Assembly: GCF_024256385.1 (NCBI RefSeq)
Contig: NZ_JAMLFW010000001.1
Location: forward strand, 1,240,001 to 1,304,000
Length of the DNA stretch: 64,000 nucleotides
DNA from: Anatilimnocola floriformis
GTDB taxonomy: Bacteria > Planctomycetota > Planctomycetia > Pirellulales > Pirellulaceae
Reading direction: 5' to 3'
The notes beneath the pieces were generated by a model. The model was not told the origin of the DNA and made no database searches. It was given only the letters and a program-made list of their open reading frames with translations. A program made the translations under genes and the position numbers. Below, one piece after another: positions 17,696 through 25,739 of this stretch; position 1 is the first letter of the stretch, and each line of letters starts with the position of its first letter.

Positions 17696-18355
17696 ATGCC
17701 CGAGTACACGCACACGCTGATTCCTGATCGAGTTGATTTCGTGCCGGAGCCGACGCAGGTCGGCGAATTTCTGACTGCCCTCGTTGCACTTGGCGCGACG
17801 CCGCTCAAGTCGATCATCAGCTTTGCAAAAGCGGCAGGTGCGGCGCGAGCGGTGCTGAATCCCTTCACCGGCGTGACCGATCGCTTCATCACTCGCAAAG
17901 GAAAAAAGCTGAAGGATCTGGCCGCGGTTACGAAGGCAATCGACGGCGCGGATGACTTTGAAGTGACGCTCGAGGGGAAAGGGCCACCCCCGCTGCCGGC
18001 ATTGGAGTTCGATTTCGAGGGAGCTTATGAATTTCAGGTGAAGTGCGCGCTGCGGGCGGAGGTAGTTTCTACTTCCGACTGGCATGACGAGATGCCGATC
18101 AAGCAGCAGGTCGAGTTTTTCGATCGGCCGTGCAGTCCGAAAAATCGGCTCGGCATTTTTCATCATCCGGAAACGTTGCAGGTCATCCAAGTGCCGAAGG
18201 CCGGCTGCGCGCGATTTTGGATTGAGTTCGAATATGGCAAAATGCTGTTTCCAGCGATTAAGGATCGACTTGATCTGCTCGAACCAAAAATCGTGGCGGC
18301 GGCAGTCAAAGCTTTTGGTGTGAAGTTTGTTCAAGGCTGTCGCTGGTGTGCGTAG
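17696..18355 (+). CDS. Hypothetical protein
   Basis: 219 residues, soluble, no signal peptide. It begins MPEYTHTLIPDRVDFVPEP and contains a segment with paired Cys near the C-terminus (VQGCRWCA). A GAGG sequence precedes the start. No domain is recognised. Base composition matches its neighbours. The next gene begins 29 bases after the stop, so they may be co-transcribed. Confidence 0.65.
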   Translation: MPEYTHTLIPDRVDFVPEPTQVGEFLTALVALGATPLKSIISFAKAAGAARAVLNPFTGVTDRFITRKGKKLKDLAAVTKAIDGADDFEVTLEGKGPPPLPALEFDFEGAYEFQVKCALRAEVVSTSDWHDEMPIKQQVEFFDRPCSPKNRLGIFHHPETLQVIQVPKAGCARFWIEFEYGKMLFPAIKDRLDLLEPKIVAAAVKAFGVKFVQGCRWCA

Positions 18356-18384
18356 AACTGTGTGCGTAACGGGAGTTGAACTCA

Positions 18385-18894
18385 ATGCGATCTATCTTTC
18401 TGACCCTGGGTCTGATCACACTCGTTGCCAATCTCGCCTGGTCAACTGAGGGGGACGATGTTCTCGCGGTTCTCAAGTCGAAGGACTTCTACGAAGCGGC
18501 CGGCAAACAAGGAGGGCGCGTGTGGAGCGAAGAAGATCTGAAGCAACTCGCCGCGCTGAAGTCGGCTATCGATGCCGAGCCGATGTTGCGATTGCGGGCC
18601 AACAAGGTGCTGGTCGACGTCGCCGCCAAGGCTCGGCTGAACACGGGGCCCGCCGATGAGCACATCGTCGTCGCGGGCTTTCGGCATCTCGAAACCAACC
18701 TGAAGCAAGCCAAGGTCAAGGAACTGCTCGACGGCGGCTTTACGCACTACCACATCAGTCGCCGCGACGACGACGGCCGGTTGCTATTCCTCATCGAACG
18801 CGTCGGCAAGACACCCAGCGGCGGGTTGAACCTCGAGTGGGATCCGGTGAAGAAGGAAATCATCAAAATGACCGGTTGGGGAATCTTGAAGTAG
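18385..18894 (+). CDS. Secreted hypothetical protein
   Basis: 169 residues from the ATG at 18385, preceded by GGGAG nine bases away. A Sec signal peptide (MRSIFLTLGLITLVANLAWS) leads into a soluble, mixed alpha/beta domain that ends with a Trp/Gly segment. No family recognised; probably periplasmic. A terminator-like stem (CTTCGTTGC with GCAACGAA, 18911-18930) and a half family-B repeat follow. Confidence 0.65.
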   Translation: MRSIFLTLGLITLVANLAWSTEGDDVLAVLKSKDFYEAAGKQGGRVWSEEDLKQLAALKSAIDAEPMLRLRANKVLVDVAAKARLNTGPADEHIVVAGFRHLETNLKQAKVKELLDGGFTHYHISRRDDDGRLLFLIERVGKTPSGGLNLEWDPVKKEIIKMTGWGILK

Positions 18895-18928
18895 TCGCGG
18901 TCGACATTTGCTTCGTTGCGCAGCAACG

Positions 18929-18990
18929 AAAGGTAGCCCGACGCGTGAGCGAGGGGTTGGGCGCGAGGACATCCGGTCCGGCAAAGTGTC
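18929..18990. repeat. Half copy of palindromic repeat family B, copy 2
   Basis: AAGGTAGCCCGACGCGTGAG and the adjoining GCGAGGGGTTGGGCGCGAGG match the left arm of the 20384 element almost base for base, but no right arm follows. It lies about 35 bases downstream of a stop codon. Confidence 0.8.
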
Positions 18991-19158
18991 AGAACACGAT
19001 GAATGCATCATTGTCATAAGTTCACCGAGAGTCGCAAAAACGCTGGTCATCGCGTTTTTCACCTTGAGCAGTCACTCCAAATTTGCATTTCACTCGCTAT
19101 CTCAAGATCGTCAGGGCGTAGCACCAGCCTAACCTGCTAGTCTCAAGGAACTGTCTAA

Positions 19159-19530
19159 ATGAGTAATCTTTCAGGCACTGATGCAAAGCTCCTGATTTGT
19201 TCAGGTTACGGGGACATGTGTGGGTGGGACGTATTTGACGGCGAGAATTTATTGTGTTCACTGCTGTATCACTCCGAGGATGATATGTTCTGGACCAGGT
19301 ATTGCATCTATTCAGTAGATCCAATCAGTTCGGATATCTGCAATGATAGATTCTGGGTAACGAGTCAATTCAGCTATCGATCAAGGGCTGTTGAGTCGTT
19401 TGTGCTATCTGATGTAATTTGTCGATATAACGAACGCGACAAATTGATATCTGCCCGCGGATTGCACATTCAAATTCCAGTAGGCCTAACGACGCGCGCT
19501 CACTTGATATACCGGGCTTTGCGTGGATAG
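19159..19530 (+). CDS. Hypothetical protein in AT-richer segment
   Basis: 123 residues, no signal peptide, rich in Cys, Tyr and Ser (MSNLSGTDAKLLICSGYGD; YRSRAVESFVLSD). Codon use is visibly AT-richer than the GC-rich core genes around it, with many A/T-ending codons, which suggests more recent acquisition. AAGGAA stands about ten bases before the start. No family recognised. Confidence 0.6.
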   Translation: MSNLSGTDAKLLICSGYGDMCGWDVFDGENLLCSLLYHSEDDMFWTRYCIYSVDPISSDICNDRFWVTSQFSYRSRAVESFVLSDVICRYNERDKLISARGLHIQIPVGLTTRAHLIYRALRG

Positions 19531-19632
19531 AGGAAGTAGAGGGTAGGTCGGTGTTCTGTCCTGGGCTTCATTCTCAAGATCGTCAGGGTGGAGCACCGCT
19601 GTTGATGAACCAACCCTACGAGGATCTTCCTA

Positions 19633-20181
19633 TTACTTTTGCCTGCGGCCGTATTTCTTATTAAAAAAATCAAACTCGCCAAGTGCATCGTATCGATCGC
19701 CCATGTAACCTTGGAATCGGCCGTGTAATGTTACCTGTCCGTTTTTTTCGCGTTTCAGCGGCCACAGCAGGTTAACTTGGTCTGACTTCTGTGGAACGCC
19801 GAGCCAGCCGCCAAAGTACTCTACTTTTTTGGAAGACTCATATTCAGGTATGTCGAAGTAATACCGAAGCAGTACATAGATTCGTCCGCGCGATTCAATC
19901 TTATCAATGACAGACTCTTTGGCGACCGCAGAGTCCTCAAGCATCTTCACCGCCTGTCGCGCCTGCTCGGGCGTGAGATTGCAGAATTCTGCGCCAAGCA
20001 GGTCATACTCGGCGGCTTGCTTAAGGTCATCATCATTCCTGGTCTTGGTCGTCCACGAACTCGCCGACTGGACTCGCGTCACAAACTCAGCGGTCGGATC
20101 TGGCTTATTGTCGGCAAAAGCAAAGGAACCAAGACACATGAGCTGCACGAGCGATAGTAGCAGCGTGTCACGATACCTCAT
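19633..20181 (-). CDS. Secreted hypothetical protein
   Basis: 182 residues from the ATG at 20179-20181, chosen because a strong AGGAGG ribosome-binding site lies just upstream; the frame could extend 19 codons further. Signal peptide MRYRDTLLLSLVQLMCLGSFAFA, then a soluble domain with YFDIPEYESSKKVEYFGGWLG and a basic C-terminus. Composition is AT-richer than core genes, like the gene at 19159. Function unknown. Confidence 0.65.
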   Translation of the reverse strand: MRYRDTLLLSLVQLMCLGSFAFADNKPDPTAEFVTRVQSASSWTTKTRNDDDLKQAAEYDLLGAEFCNLTPEQARQAVKMLEDSAVAKESVIDKIESRGRIYVLLRYYFDIPEYESSKKVEYFGGWLGVPQKSDQVNLLWPLKREKNGQVTLHGRFQGYMGDRYDALGEFDFFNKKYGRRQK

Positions 20182-20849
20182 TTTACTTCCTCCTTCGTAA
20201 ATGTGGTTTTGGTCGGTGGATTGGATGTGCCGCCCCAATAACCGCCTTCGAGCTCTTAGGCGTTCAGATTCACAGGGTAGAGCAAGTCGAATGAAGGCCG
20301 CTAGCCCCGGGGGCTGTCGCCGGCTTCCATCTCAAGATCGTCCAGGCGTGTCGACCTGACGTACAACTGCCGTGATTGGCACTAAGGTAGCCCGACGCGT
20401 GAGCGAGGGGTTGGGCGCGAGGACGTCTGGTCCGGCATCGTGCGGCAGCACCATCGGAGGTGCTGTCGCACGTTGGTTTTGGCCAACTCCACTCGCCCAA
20501 GCCCTCGCTCACGCGTCGGGCTACCTTTCCCTCGCTGACGTTTGGGGGTTTCAGCACTGCTGGCTGTCGAGACTGGCGGGTTTGCGGCAGACCTGAGTTG
20601 TCGGTGCGGGCGTGTCTGATAGTTGGCCGGCTGGTCGGCTCGGCGGGTAGGGGCGTTGCGATTTGCTGAGTGGTTTTTGCACTGTTCAGAGGCAATTGCG
20701 CACCACCCGTTTAGGTTGCAATAAAGTGCGATATGATCGTTGCTTGATAACACCGGAATATTGACTTAACAGATGTTGCAGAAATGGTTTGCATGAAATT
20801 CACAAAACCACATCACCTGTTATATATCGCTCCGCTCAAAGAGGGGTGT
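20182..20849. other. Intergenic region with repeats, no gene seen
   Basis: About 670 bases. It contains a full family-B element (20384-20527) and one copy of the CTCAAGATCGTC tag (20331). The remaining 320 bases before trpD hold only short ORFs without features. Confidence 0.6.
20384..20527. repeat. Composite palindromic repeat, family B, copy 3 (full)
   Basis: A 34-base left arm (20384-20417) with GTAGCCCGACGCGTGAGCGA pairs with a right arm at 20494-20527. Inside, TGCGGCAGCACC (from 20440) pairs with GGTGCTGTCGCA. Same two-level organisation as copy 1. MITE-like in size, but without recognised terminal repeats of a known transposon or a clear target duplication. Confidence 0.85.
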
Positions 20850-21893
20850 TCACGCAGCCGTGTGGGTTCGGGCGGCCCAGCGGGTGAGCAGCTCCCCTGC
20901 CCTGCCGCTGTCGATGGCTTCTTGGGCGCGGGCGGCGGATTCAGGATGCGATATGCCGGGCGTCGCGACCCAGATGGCGGCGGCGGCGTTGAGGACGACC
21001 ATGTCGCGCGGCGGGCCCTGTTCGCCGGCGAAGATGCGGCGGATGAGGGCAGCGCTCGCGGCGGCGCTGTCGATCAGCATTGTCTCGGTGCTGGCGGTTG
21101 CCAGGCCGAAGTCGGCGGGGGACCAGGTGGCTGCTTGTTGCGAGGTTGCCGACAATTCGATGACTTCGGTCGCGCCGGCGATGGTCAGTTCGCCGCAGGC
21201 TTCTTGTCCGGCAGCGCCGCCGACGATGATGGCTCGCGCGGGGTCGAGTTGCTGCAGAGCGCTCGCCATTTTGGGACGGAGTTCAGGCCGGGCTACGCCC
21301 ATCACCTGGTATTTCGCGCCGGCGGGATTACAGAGCGGGCCGAGGAGATTGAAGATCGTTTGCGTGCCAAGCCGCGCGCGAACTTCTTTCACATGCCGCA
21401 TAGCGGGATGGAACAGCTGGGCAAAGCAAAAGCACAGACCGAACTCCTCCAAACAAGCGGCGACGACCGTGGGCGCCGCCACTACGTTCACGCCCAGCGC
21501 GGTGAGGACATCGGACGAGCCGCTGACGCTGGTAACACTGCGGTTGCCATGCTTGGCCACAGCCACGCCGGCGGCGGCCGTGACGATGGCGGCGGCGGTG
21601 CTGACGTTGAAAATCTTCGAGCCGGTGCCCCCCGTGCCGCAGGTATCGACGACGACGGTTCGGCTGGTCGGCAGGCGAGTCATATGACTGCGCATCGCTT
21701 CGGCGGCGCCGGCAATTTCTTCGGCCGTTTCGCCTTTGTGGTGGAGCGCGGTCAGAAACTGCGCGAGTTGCGACGACTCCGGCTCGGCTGCGGCCTGGCC
21801 GGTCATGATGAGTTCGAAGAGGGCGCGGATTTCAGCGCGGGGAAGATTTTGGCCGGAGCGGACTTTTTCCAGAGAATCAGAAAGAATTGACAT
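20850..21893 (-). CDS. trpD: Anthranilate phosphoribosyltransferase
   Basis: 347 residues from the ATG at 21891-21893. The PRPP-binding and anthranilate-binding signatures are complete: DTCGTGGTGSKIFNVSTAAA, KHGNRSVTS, SGSSDVLTALG and the LGPLCNPAG segment. The enzyme transfers the phosphoribosyl group to anthranilate, the second committed step of tryptophan synthesis. It stands alone here without other trp genes, common in planctomycetes. A family-A hairpin begins nine bases upstream of the start, so the promoter must lie within or beyond the repeat. Confidence 0.93.
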   Translation of the reverse strand: MSILSDSLEKVRSGQNLPRAEIRALFELIMTGQAAAEPESSQLAQFLTALHHKGETAEEIAGAAEAMRSHMTRLPTSRTVVVDTCGTGGTGSKIFNVSTAAAIVTAAAGVAVAKHGNRSVTSVSGSSDVLTALGVNVVAAPTVVAACLEEFGLCFCFAQLFHPAMRHVKEVRARLGTQTIFNLLGPLCNPAGAKYQVMGVARPELRPKMASALQQLDPARAIIVGGAAGQEACGELTIAGATEVIELSATSQQAATWSPADFGLATASTETMLIDSAAASAALIRRIFAGEQGPPRDMVVLNAAAAIWVATPGISHPESAARAQEAIDSGRAGELLTRWAARTHTAA

Positions 21894-21901
21894 GAGCGAC
21901 A

Positions 21902-21973
21902 AAGTAGCCGAATTCGCCAGAATTCGGAGCGTTCAAAGTGGTGTCGACCGTCTGAATTCTGGCGAATTCAGCT
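21902..21973. repeat. Palindromic intergenic repeat, family A, copy 4 (diverged)
   Basis: Left arm 21902-21926 and right arm 21951-21973 match the family core with a few changes (AGCCGAATTCGCCAGAATTC on the left). One pair becomes a mismatch and one a G-T pair, so the stem would persist. Unlike the other copies it lies at gene 5' ends, between divergent trpD and the nucleoside hydrolase. Confidence 0.9.
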
Positions 21974-22074
21974 GCAAGGAGAGCGGTACGTCGCCTTGTG
22001 AAGGGCGGCCTGCAGCGCTAAAATCCGCGCTAGGCGTTCTTCGTGAGTAAAGCACCAGTTTCCAGGCTGCCGAC

Positions 22075-23010
22075 ATGCCCCGCAAGGTGATTATTGACTG
22101 CGACCCCGGCATCGACGATGCCATCGCCCTGACGATGGCGCTGTTCGATCCCCGGCTTGAGGTGCTCGCGGTGACCGCGGTGGCGGGAAATGTTTCCGCC
22201 GAGCAGGCCACTCGCAATGTGCAGGCGATCATCGAGCAGCTCGATCCGCCGCGTTATCCGCGACTCGGGGCGGCGTCGGAAGGCCTGGCGATGGTCGACA
22301 ACCGCCAGCTGTTTGGCGAGGACGGCCTCGGCAACGCGGGGTTCGTCAGTTCGCAGCTCGCGCGGCAGCATCCAGCCGAAAAACTGATCTGCGACGAAGT
22401 GCGGGCAGCTCCCGGCGAAGTGACGCTGGTTTGCCTCGGACCATTGACGAACATTGCCGCTGCACTGGCCCGCGAACCGCAACTCATTTCGATGCTCGGC
22501 CGCCTGGTGATTATGGGTGGCTCGGTGAACGGCGTGGGGAACGTAACGTCTGCGGCGGAATACAATATTTACTTTGATCCGCACAGCGCTCGGCAAGTCT
22601 TTCGTTCGCCGACAACGAAGACTCTCATTCCGCTCGATGTGACGACGCAAGTGACGTGGTCGCTCGATCTGCTCGATCAGCTGCCAGCCGAAACGACGCG
22701 GGCGGGAAATCTGCTGCGGAAAACATTGCCGTTTTTGTTCCGAACCTATCGCCGCGAAATGGGTCTGGAAGGTATTCACCTGCACGACGCCGTGGCGATG
22801 GCCGCCGTGGTGCATCCCGAGTTGTTTACAACGCGCGACATGACTGGCGACGTGGAAACGGCGGGCGAGTTGACGCTCGGTGCGACCGTCTTTGATCGCC
22901 GCGGCATCGCCCACAACCGAGGCGATATGGAAGTGGCGATGGAAGTGGATGCGGCTGGCGTTTCGGACTGCGTGGTGCGAGCCCTGCAGGATGCTGGACG
23001 CCAGACGTAG
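22075..23010 (+). CDS. Nucleoside hydrolase (inosine-uridine preferring type)
   Basis: 311 residues. The N-terminal calcium-binding signature IIDCDPGIDDAIAL is present, as are the PLDVTTQV segment and the C-terminal LHDAVAMAAVVHPELF. These enzymes cleave the N-glycosidic bond of ribonucleosides for salvage in the cytoplasm. Length fits the family. Divergent from trpD and separated by the family-A repeat; no operon partner. Confidence 0.92.
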   Translation: MPRKVIIDCDPGIDDAIALTMALFDPRLEVLAVTAVAGNVSAEQATRNVQAIIEQLDPPRYPRLGAASEGLAMVDNRQLFGEDGLGNAGFVSSQLARQHPAEKLICDEVRAAPGEVTLVCLGPLTNIAAALAREPQLISMLGRLVIMGGSVNGVGNVTSAAEYNIYFDPHSARQVFRSPTTKTLIPLDVTTQVTWSLDLLDQLPAETTRAGNLLRKTLPFLFRTYRREMGLEGIHLHDAVAMAAVVHPELFTTRDMTGDVETAGELTLGATVFDRRGIAHNRGDMEVAMEVDAAGVSDCVVRALQDAGRQT

Positions 23011-23033
23011 TTGCGGGCCGACGATTACGACGT

Positions 23034-23504
23034 TTAAGACAGCTTGGCTTTGTGCTGACGGGTGAAATCTTCGTCGCCTTGCAGCGAGCGGTTCTTTTCG
23101 GCGAGCCGTTGGCGGATGCGCTGCACCGTGCGGCGGACCGGCGCGGTGAGGACCTTCACAATCTCTTCCTGCGAGAGTCGCACGAGATCGGCGACGGTAT
23201 CGACGCGGAGAAACTCGAAGACCTGACGGGCTTCGTAGTCGTCGTGGAAGAGCATGTAGAGCTTTTCTTCTTGCGTGACGAGCGGCCGGCCGAGAGTTAC
23301 TTCAGGCGGTGACGACGACTTCGGCGATGCGGCCGATTTGGTTGGCGTGGCTTTGGCGGCTGCCTTTGCAGTCGTAGCTTTGCCTTTGGCAGCTGCTTTT
23401 TTCGGTGGCGATTTCTTGGTCGGTTTGGTCGCGACTGATTTCGCCGCGGCCGGTTTCTTGGCGGTCGGCTTTACCTTCTTGACGGGAACTTTCTTCTTGG
23501 CCAT
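23034..23504 (-). CDS. Histone-H1-like Lys/Ala-rich tail fused to RpoA-CTD-like domain
   Basis: 156 residues. Residues 1 to about 65 are almost only Lys, Ala, Pro, Ser and Thr with KKxPAK-like repeats (for example KSPPKKAAAKGKATTAKAA), like bacterial histone-H1-like proteins. The C-terminal half, around LRVDTVADLVRLSQEEIV and TVQRIRQRLAEKN, has the pattern of the RNA polymerase alpha C-terminal helix-hairpin domain. It is likely to bind DNA non-specifically through the tail and perhaps DNA or protein through the folded domain. No catalytic residues. Convergent with the nucleoside hydrolase. Confidence 0.75.
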   Translation of the reverse strand: MAKKKVPVKKVKPTAKKPAAAKSVATKPTKKSPPKKAAAKGKATTAKAAAKATPTKSAASPKSSSPPEVTLGRPLVTQEEKLYMLFHDDYEARQVFEFLRVDTVADLVRLSQEEIVKVLTAPVRRTVQRIRQRLAEKNRSLQGDEDFTRQHKAKLS

Positions 23505-23585
23505 CGCAGTGCCTTGTTGCTGAAAACAGTAGTTCGAATCGTTCCCATCCTGAGGCCCTATTCCTGTCAGACTAAGTCACGCCGA

Positions 23586-25046
23586 TCAGGCGATGATTTG
23601 CTTCACGACGTTGCCATGCACATCGGTCAGCCGATAGTCGCGACCTTGAAAGCGATACGACAGCCGCGTGTGATCGAAACCGAGGAGTTGCAGCAGCGTG
23701 GCTTGCAGGTCGTGAATGTGGACCTTGTCGCTGGCGATGCTAAAGCCGAGTTCGTCTGATTCGCCGTGCGTATAGCCACCCTTCACGCCGCCGCCGGCCA
23801 GCCACATGCTGTAGCAATCGGGGAAGTGATCGCGACCGAGGTTCGGGCCGCCCGCGGTGCGGCCTTCGCGGAAAGGAGTTCGACCGAACTCTCCGCCGCA
23901 GATGATGAGCGTATCTTTCAGCAGGTCGCGCTGCTTCAGATCCTTCAGCAACGCGGCGACCGGCTTGTCCATGGTCGCACATTTTTTCGTGAGGCCATCG
24001 CCGATGCTTTCGCCCGGTCCCGTGCCGTGGAAGTCCCAGCCCCAATCGAAGAGCTGCACGTAACGCACGCCTTGCTCGACGAGCCGTCGCGCGAGAAGGC
24101 AGTTGTTGGCGAAGCTCGCGCCGCCCGGCTGAGCGCCGTAAGCGTCGAGCGTTTCCTTGGTTTCCTTGGTGATGTCCATCACCTCGGGCACGGCGGTTTG
24201 CATGCGGAAGGCCAGCTCGTACTGCGCGATGCGTGTGGCTGTTTCGGGATGGCCCAGCTCCTTGCCTTGGATTTCGTTGAGATCGCGCAGGGCGTCGAGC
24301 GTGTCGCGACGAAGCTCGCGATCCATGCCGGCGGGATCGGAGGCGTAGAGCACCGGATCGCCCTTCGAGCGACATTGCACGCCCTGAAAGACCGAAGGCA
24401 GAAAGCCGCTGCCGAAGGAGTTCTTGCCGCCGTTGGGTTGCACGCCGCTGGAAATGAGAACGACGAAGCCCGGCAAGTTTTCGTTCTCGCTGCCGAGACC
24501 ATACGTGACCCACGAGCCAAGCGACGGCCGGCCCGAGCGGGGCGAACCAGTGTAGAGCAGCAGTTCGGCGGGCGCGTGATTGAACTGCTCGGTGAACATG
24601 CTGCGGATCATGCACATGTCGTCGGCGTGGGCATGGAAGTTCGGCACGGCATCTGACAGCCACATGCCCCCTTGCCCATGCTGCGAAAACTTTCGCGGCG
24701 TGCCCATGAGCTTCGGCGTGCCCGACGTAAACGCGAACCGCTTCCCTTTCACGAACTCATCGGGACAAGCTTGCCCGTCGCGCTTCACCAGCTCCGGCTT
24801 GTAGTCGTACATATCGAGATGCGGCGGCGAACCGGTGAGGTGCAAATAGATCACCCGCTTGGCCTTCGCGGCAAAGTGCGGCTGCCGCGGCGCGAGGGGA
24901 TTGATCTCGTTGGCTGGATTTGCGGCTGGAGCCGCAACACCATCGCGTTGCAGCAAGGCGTTTAAAGCCATCGCGCCGAGGCCAACGCCGGAGGCTTCGA
25001 GAAAGTGACGGCGGGTTTGAGCGTGAATTTGAACTGCTGTCTTCAT
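23586..25046 (-). CDS. DUF1501 domain-containing protein (Tat-exported)
   Basis: 486 residues from the ATG at 25044-25046 (MKTAVQIHAQTRRHFLEASG), giving a twin-arginine signal; the frame runs 30 codons upstream into the toxin gene. Sulfatase/alkaline-phosphatase-like fold with VIYLHLTGSPPHLDMYD at the start, an FDWGWDFHGTG segment and LIICGGEFGRTP towards the end, all typical of DUF1501. The family is hugely expanded in planctomycetes and is usually encoded next to a DUF1549/DUF1553 cytochrome protein; here that partner lies upstream beyond a vapBC-type cassette. Substrate unknown. Confidence 0.92.
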   Translation of the reverse strand: MKTAVQIHAQTRRHFLEASGVGLGAMALNALLQRDGVAAPAANPANEINPLAPRQPHFAAKAKRVIYLHLTGSPPHLDMYDYKPELVKRDGQACPDEFVKGKRFAFTSGTPKLMGTPRKFSQHGQGGMWLSDAVPNFHAHADDMCMIRSMFTEQFNHAPAELLLYTGSPRSGRPSLGSWVTYGLGSENENLPGFVVLISSGVQPNGGKNSFGSGFLPSVFQGVQCRSKGDPVLYASDPAGMDRELRRDTLDALRDLNEIQGKELGHPETATRIAQYELAFRMQTAVPEVMDITKETKETLDAYGAQPGGASFANNCLLARRLVEQGVRYVQLFDWGWDFHGTGPGESIGDGLTKKCATMDKPVAALLKDLKQRDLLKDTLIICGGEFGRTPFREGRTAGGPNLGRDHFPDCYSMWLAGGGVKGGYTHGESDELGFSIASDKVHIHDLQATLLQLLGFDHTRLSYRFQGRDYRLTDVHGNVVKQIIA

Positions 25047-25060
25047 CGTATGATTCCAGT

Positions 25061-25486
25061 TCAGATCGTCCAATCTTCGATTTTGAGATTGGGGACCTTG
25101 GCAAAGTCTACTGTGTTTCGAGTGAGGACTGTCCAATTACGTGCTAATGCGATGGATGCGATTCTCAAGTCCATGGTGCCAATTCTTACGCCTTGGGAAC
25201 GAAGAAAATTGAAGAGACCTACTGCCGCGGCATCGAAACCCGCGATTTCTGCTTCGGAAAAATCGTGGAGAATCGCCGCGAAACGTTCGTAGGCTTTCGT
25301 GGTCTGTTCGGGCGTCCGTTTTTGATTTAGGTATGCTGCCCATCCCGTAACTTGCTCGTGAAATGCAATGATTGGCACATAGATCTCGTCTTCAACATGC
25401 TCAGCAAGTTTCTTCTCCATTCGATAAAACTCAGGGCCCGATCGTTGCTGGAGAATTCCGAAGTGATCGGTATCCAAAAGGTACAT
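25061..25486 (-). CDS. PIN-domain VapC-type toxin
   Basis: 141 residues. The PIN-domain acids are visible: LLDTDHFG at the N-terminus, a central Glu (FHEQVTG), IGTMDLRIASIAL, and LTRNTVDFAKVPNL near the end, the standard VapC layout. VapC toxins cleave specific tRNAs or rRNA when released from the antitoxin. Its start is seven bases after the stop of the 73-residue gene, as expected for a toxin-antitoxin operon. All catalytic acids appear intact. Confidence 0.88.
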   Translation of the reverse strand: MYLLDTDHFGILQQRSGPEFYRMEKKLAEHVEDEIYVPIIAFHEQVTGWAAYLNQKRTPEQTTKAYERFAAILHDFSEAEIAGFDAAAVGLFNFLRSQGVRIGTMDLRIASIALARNWTVLTRNTVDFAKVPNLKIEDWTI

Positions 25487-25493
25487 AACTTAT

Positions 25494-25715
25494 CTACTCG
25501 GTGTGGTAACTCTGCCGAAATTCGCGACCCAAGCGTAGAACCTCTGCGAATTCAGGATCATCTTTCATCGAGCCCTTTACATTGTCGAGCCAGCGAGATC
25601 CTTTGGGTTTTTCTCTCTTGAGCTTGGCAACCTCACTTTCAAGAGCGGTGACGCGCAGCAGAATTTCAGCGATGTCGGTGTTAGTTGTGGGTTGGTTGGA
25701 CGACGTGAGACTCAT
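25494..25715 (-). CDS. Putative antitoxin of the VapBC-type pair
   Basis: 73 residues. A polar N-terminus, a coiled-coil-like helix (TALESEVAKLKREKPKG) and a C-terminal acidic/aromatic tail (DPEFAEVLRLGREFRQSY). The tail fits the part of VapB-like antitoxins that wraps the toxin. No obvious DNA-binding fold is seen. Called an antitoxin mainly by position, seven bases upstream of the PIN gene, and by size. Confidence 0.7.
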   Translation of the reverse strand: MSLTSSNQPTTNTDIAEILLRVTALESEVAKLKREKPKGSRWLDNVKGSMKDDPEFAEVLRLGREFRQSYHTE

Positions 25716-25739
25716 GTGACTTACTCCTATTCTTCAATC

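Noticed and set aside
16745-20849. CRISPR array suspected from the density of short repeats
   Set aside because: Repeats are long inverted pairs at irregular spacing, without regular unit-spacer periodicity or cas genes.
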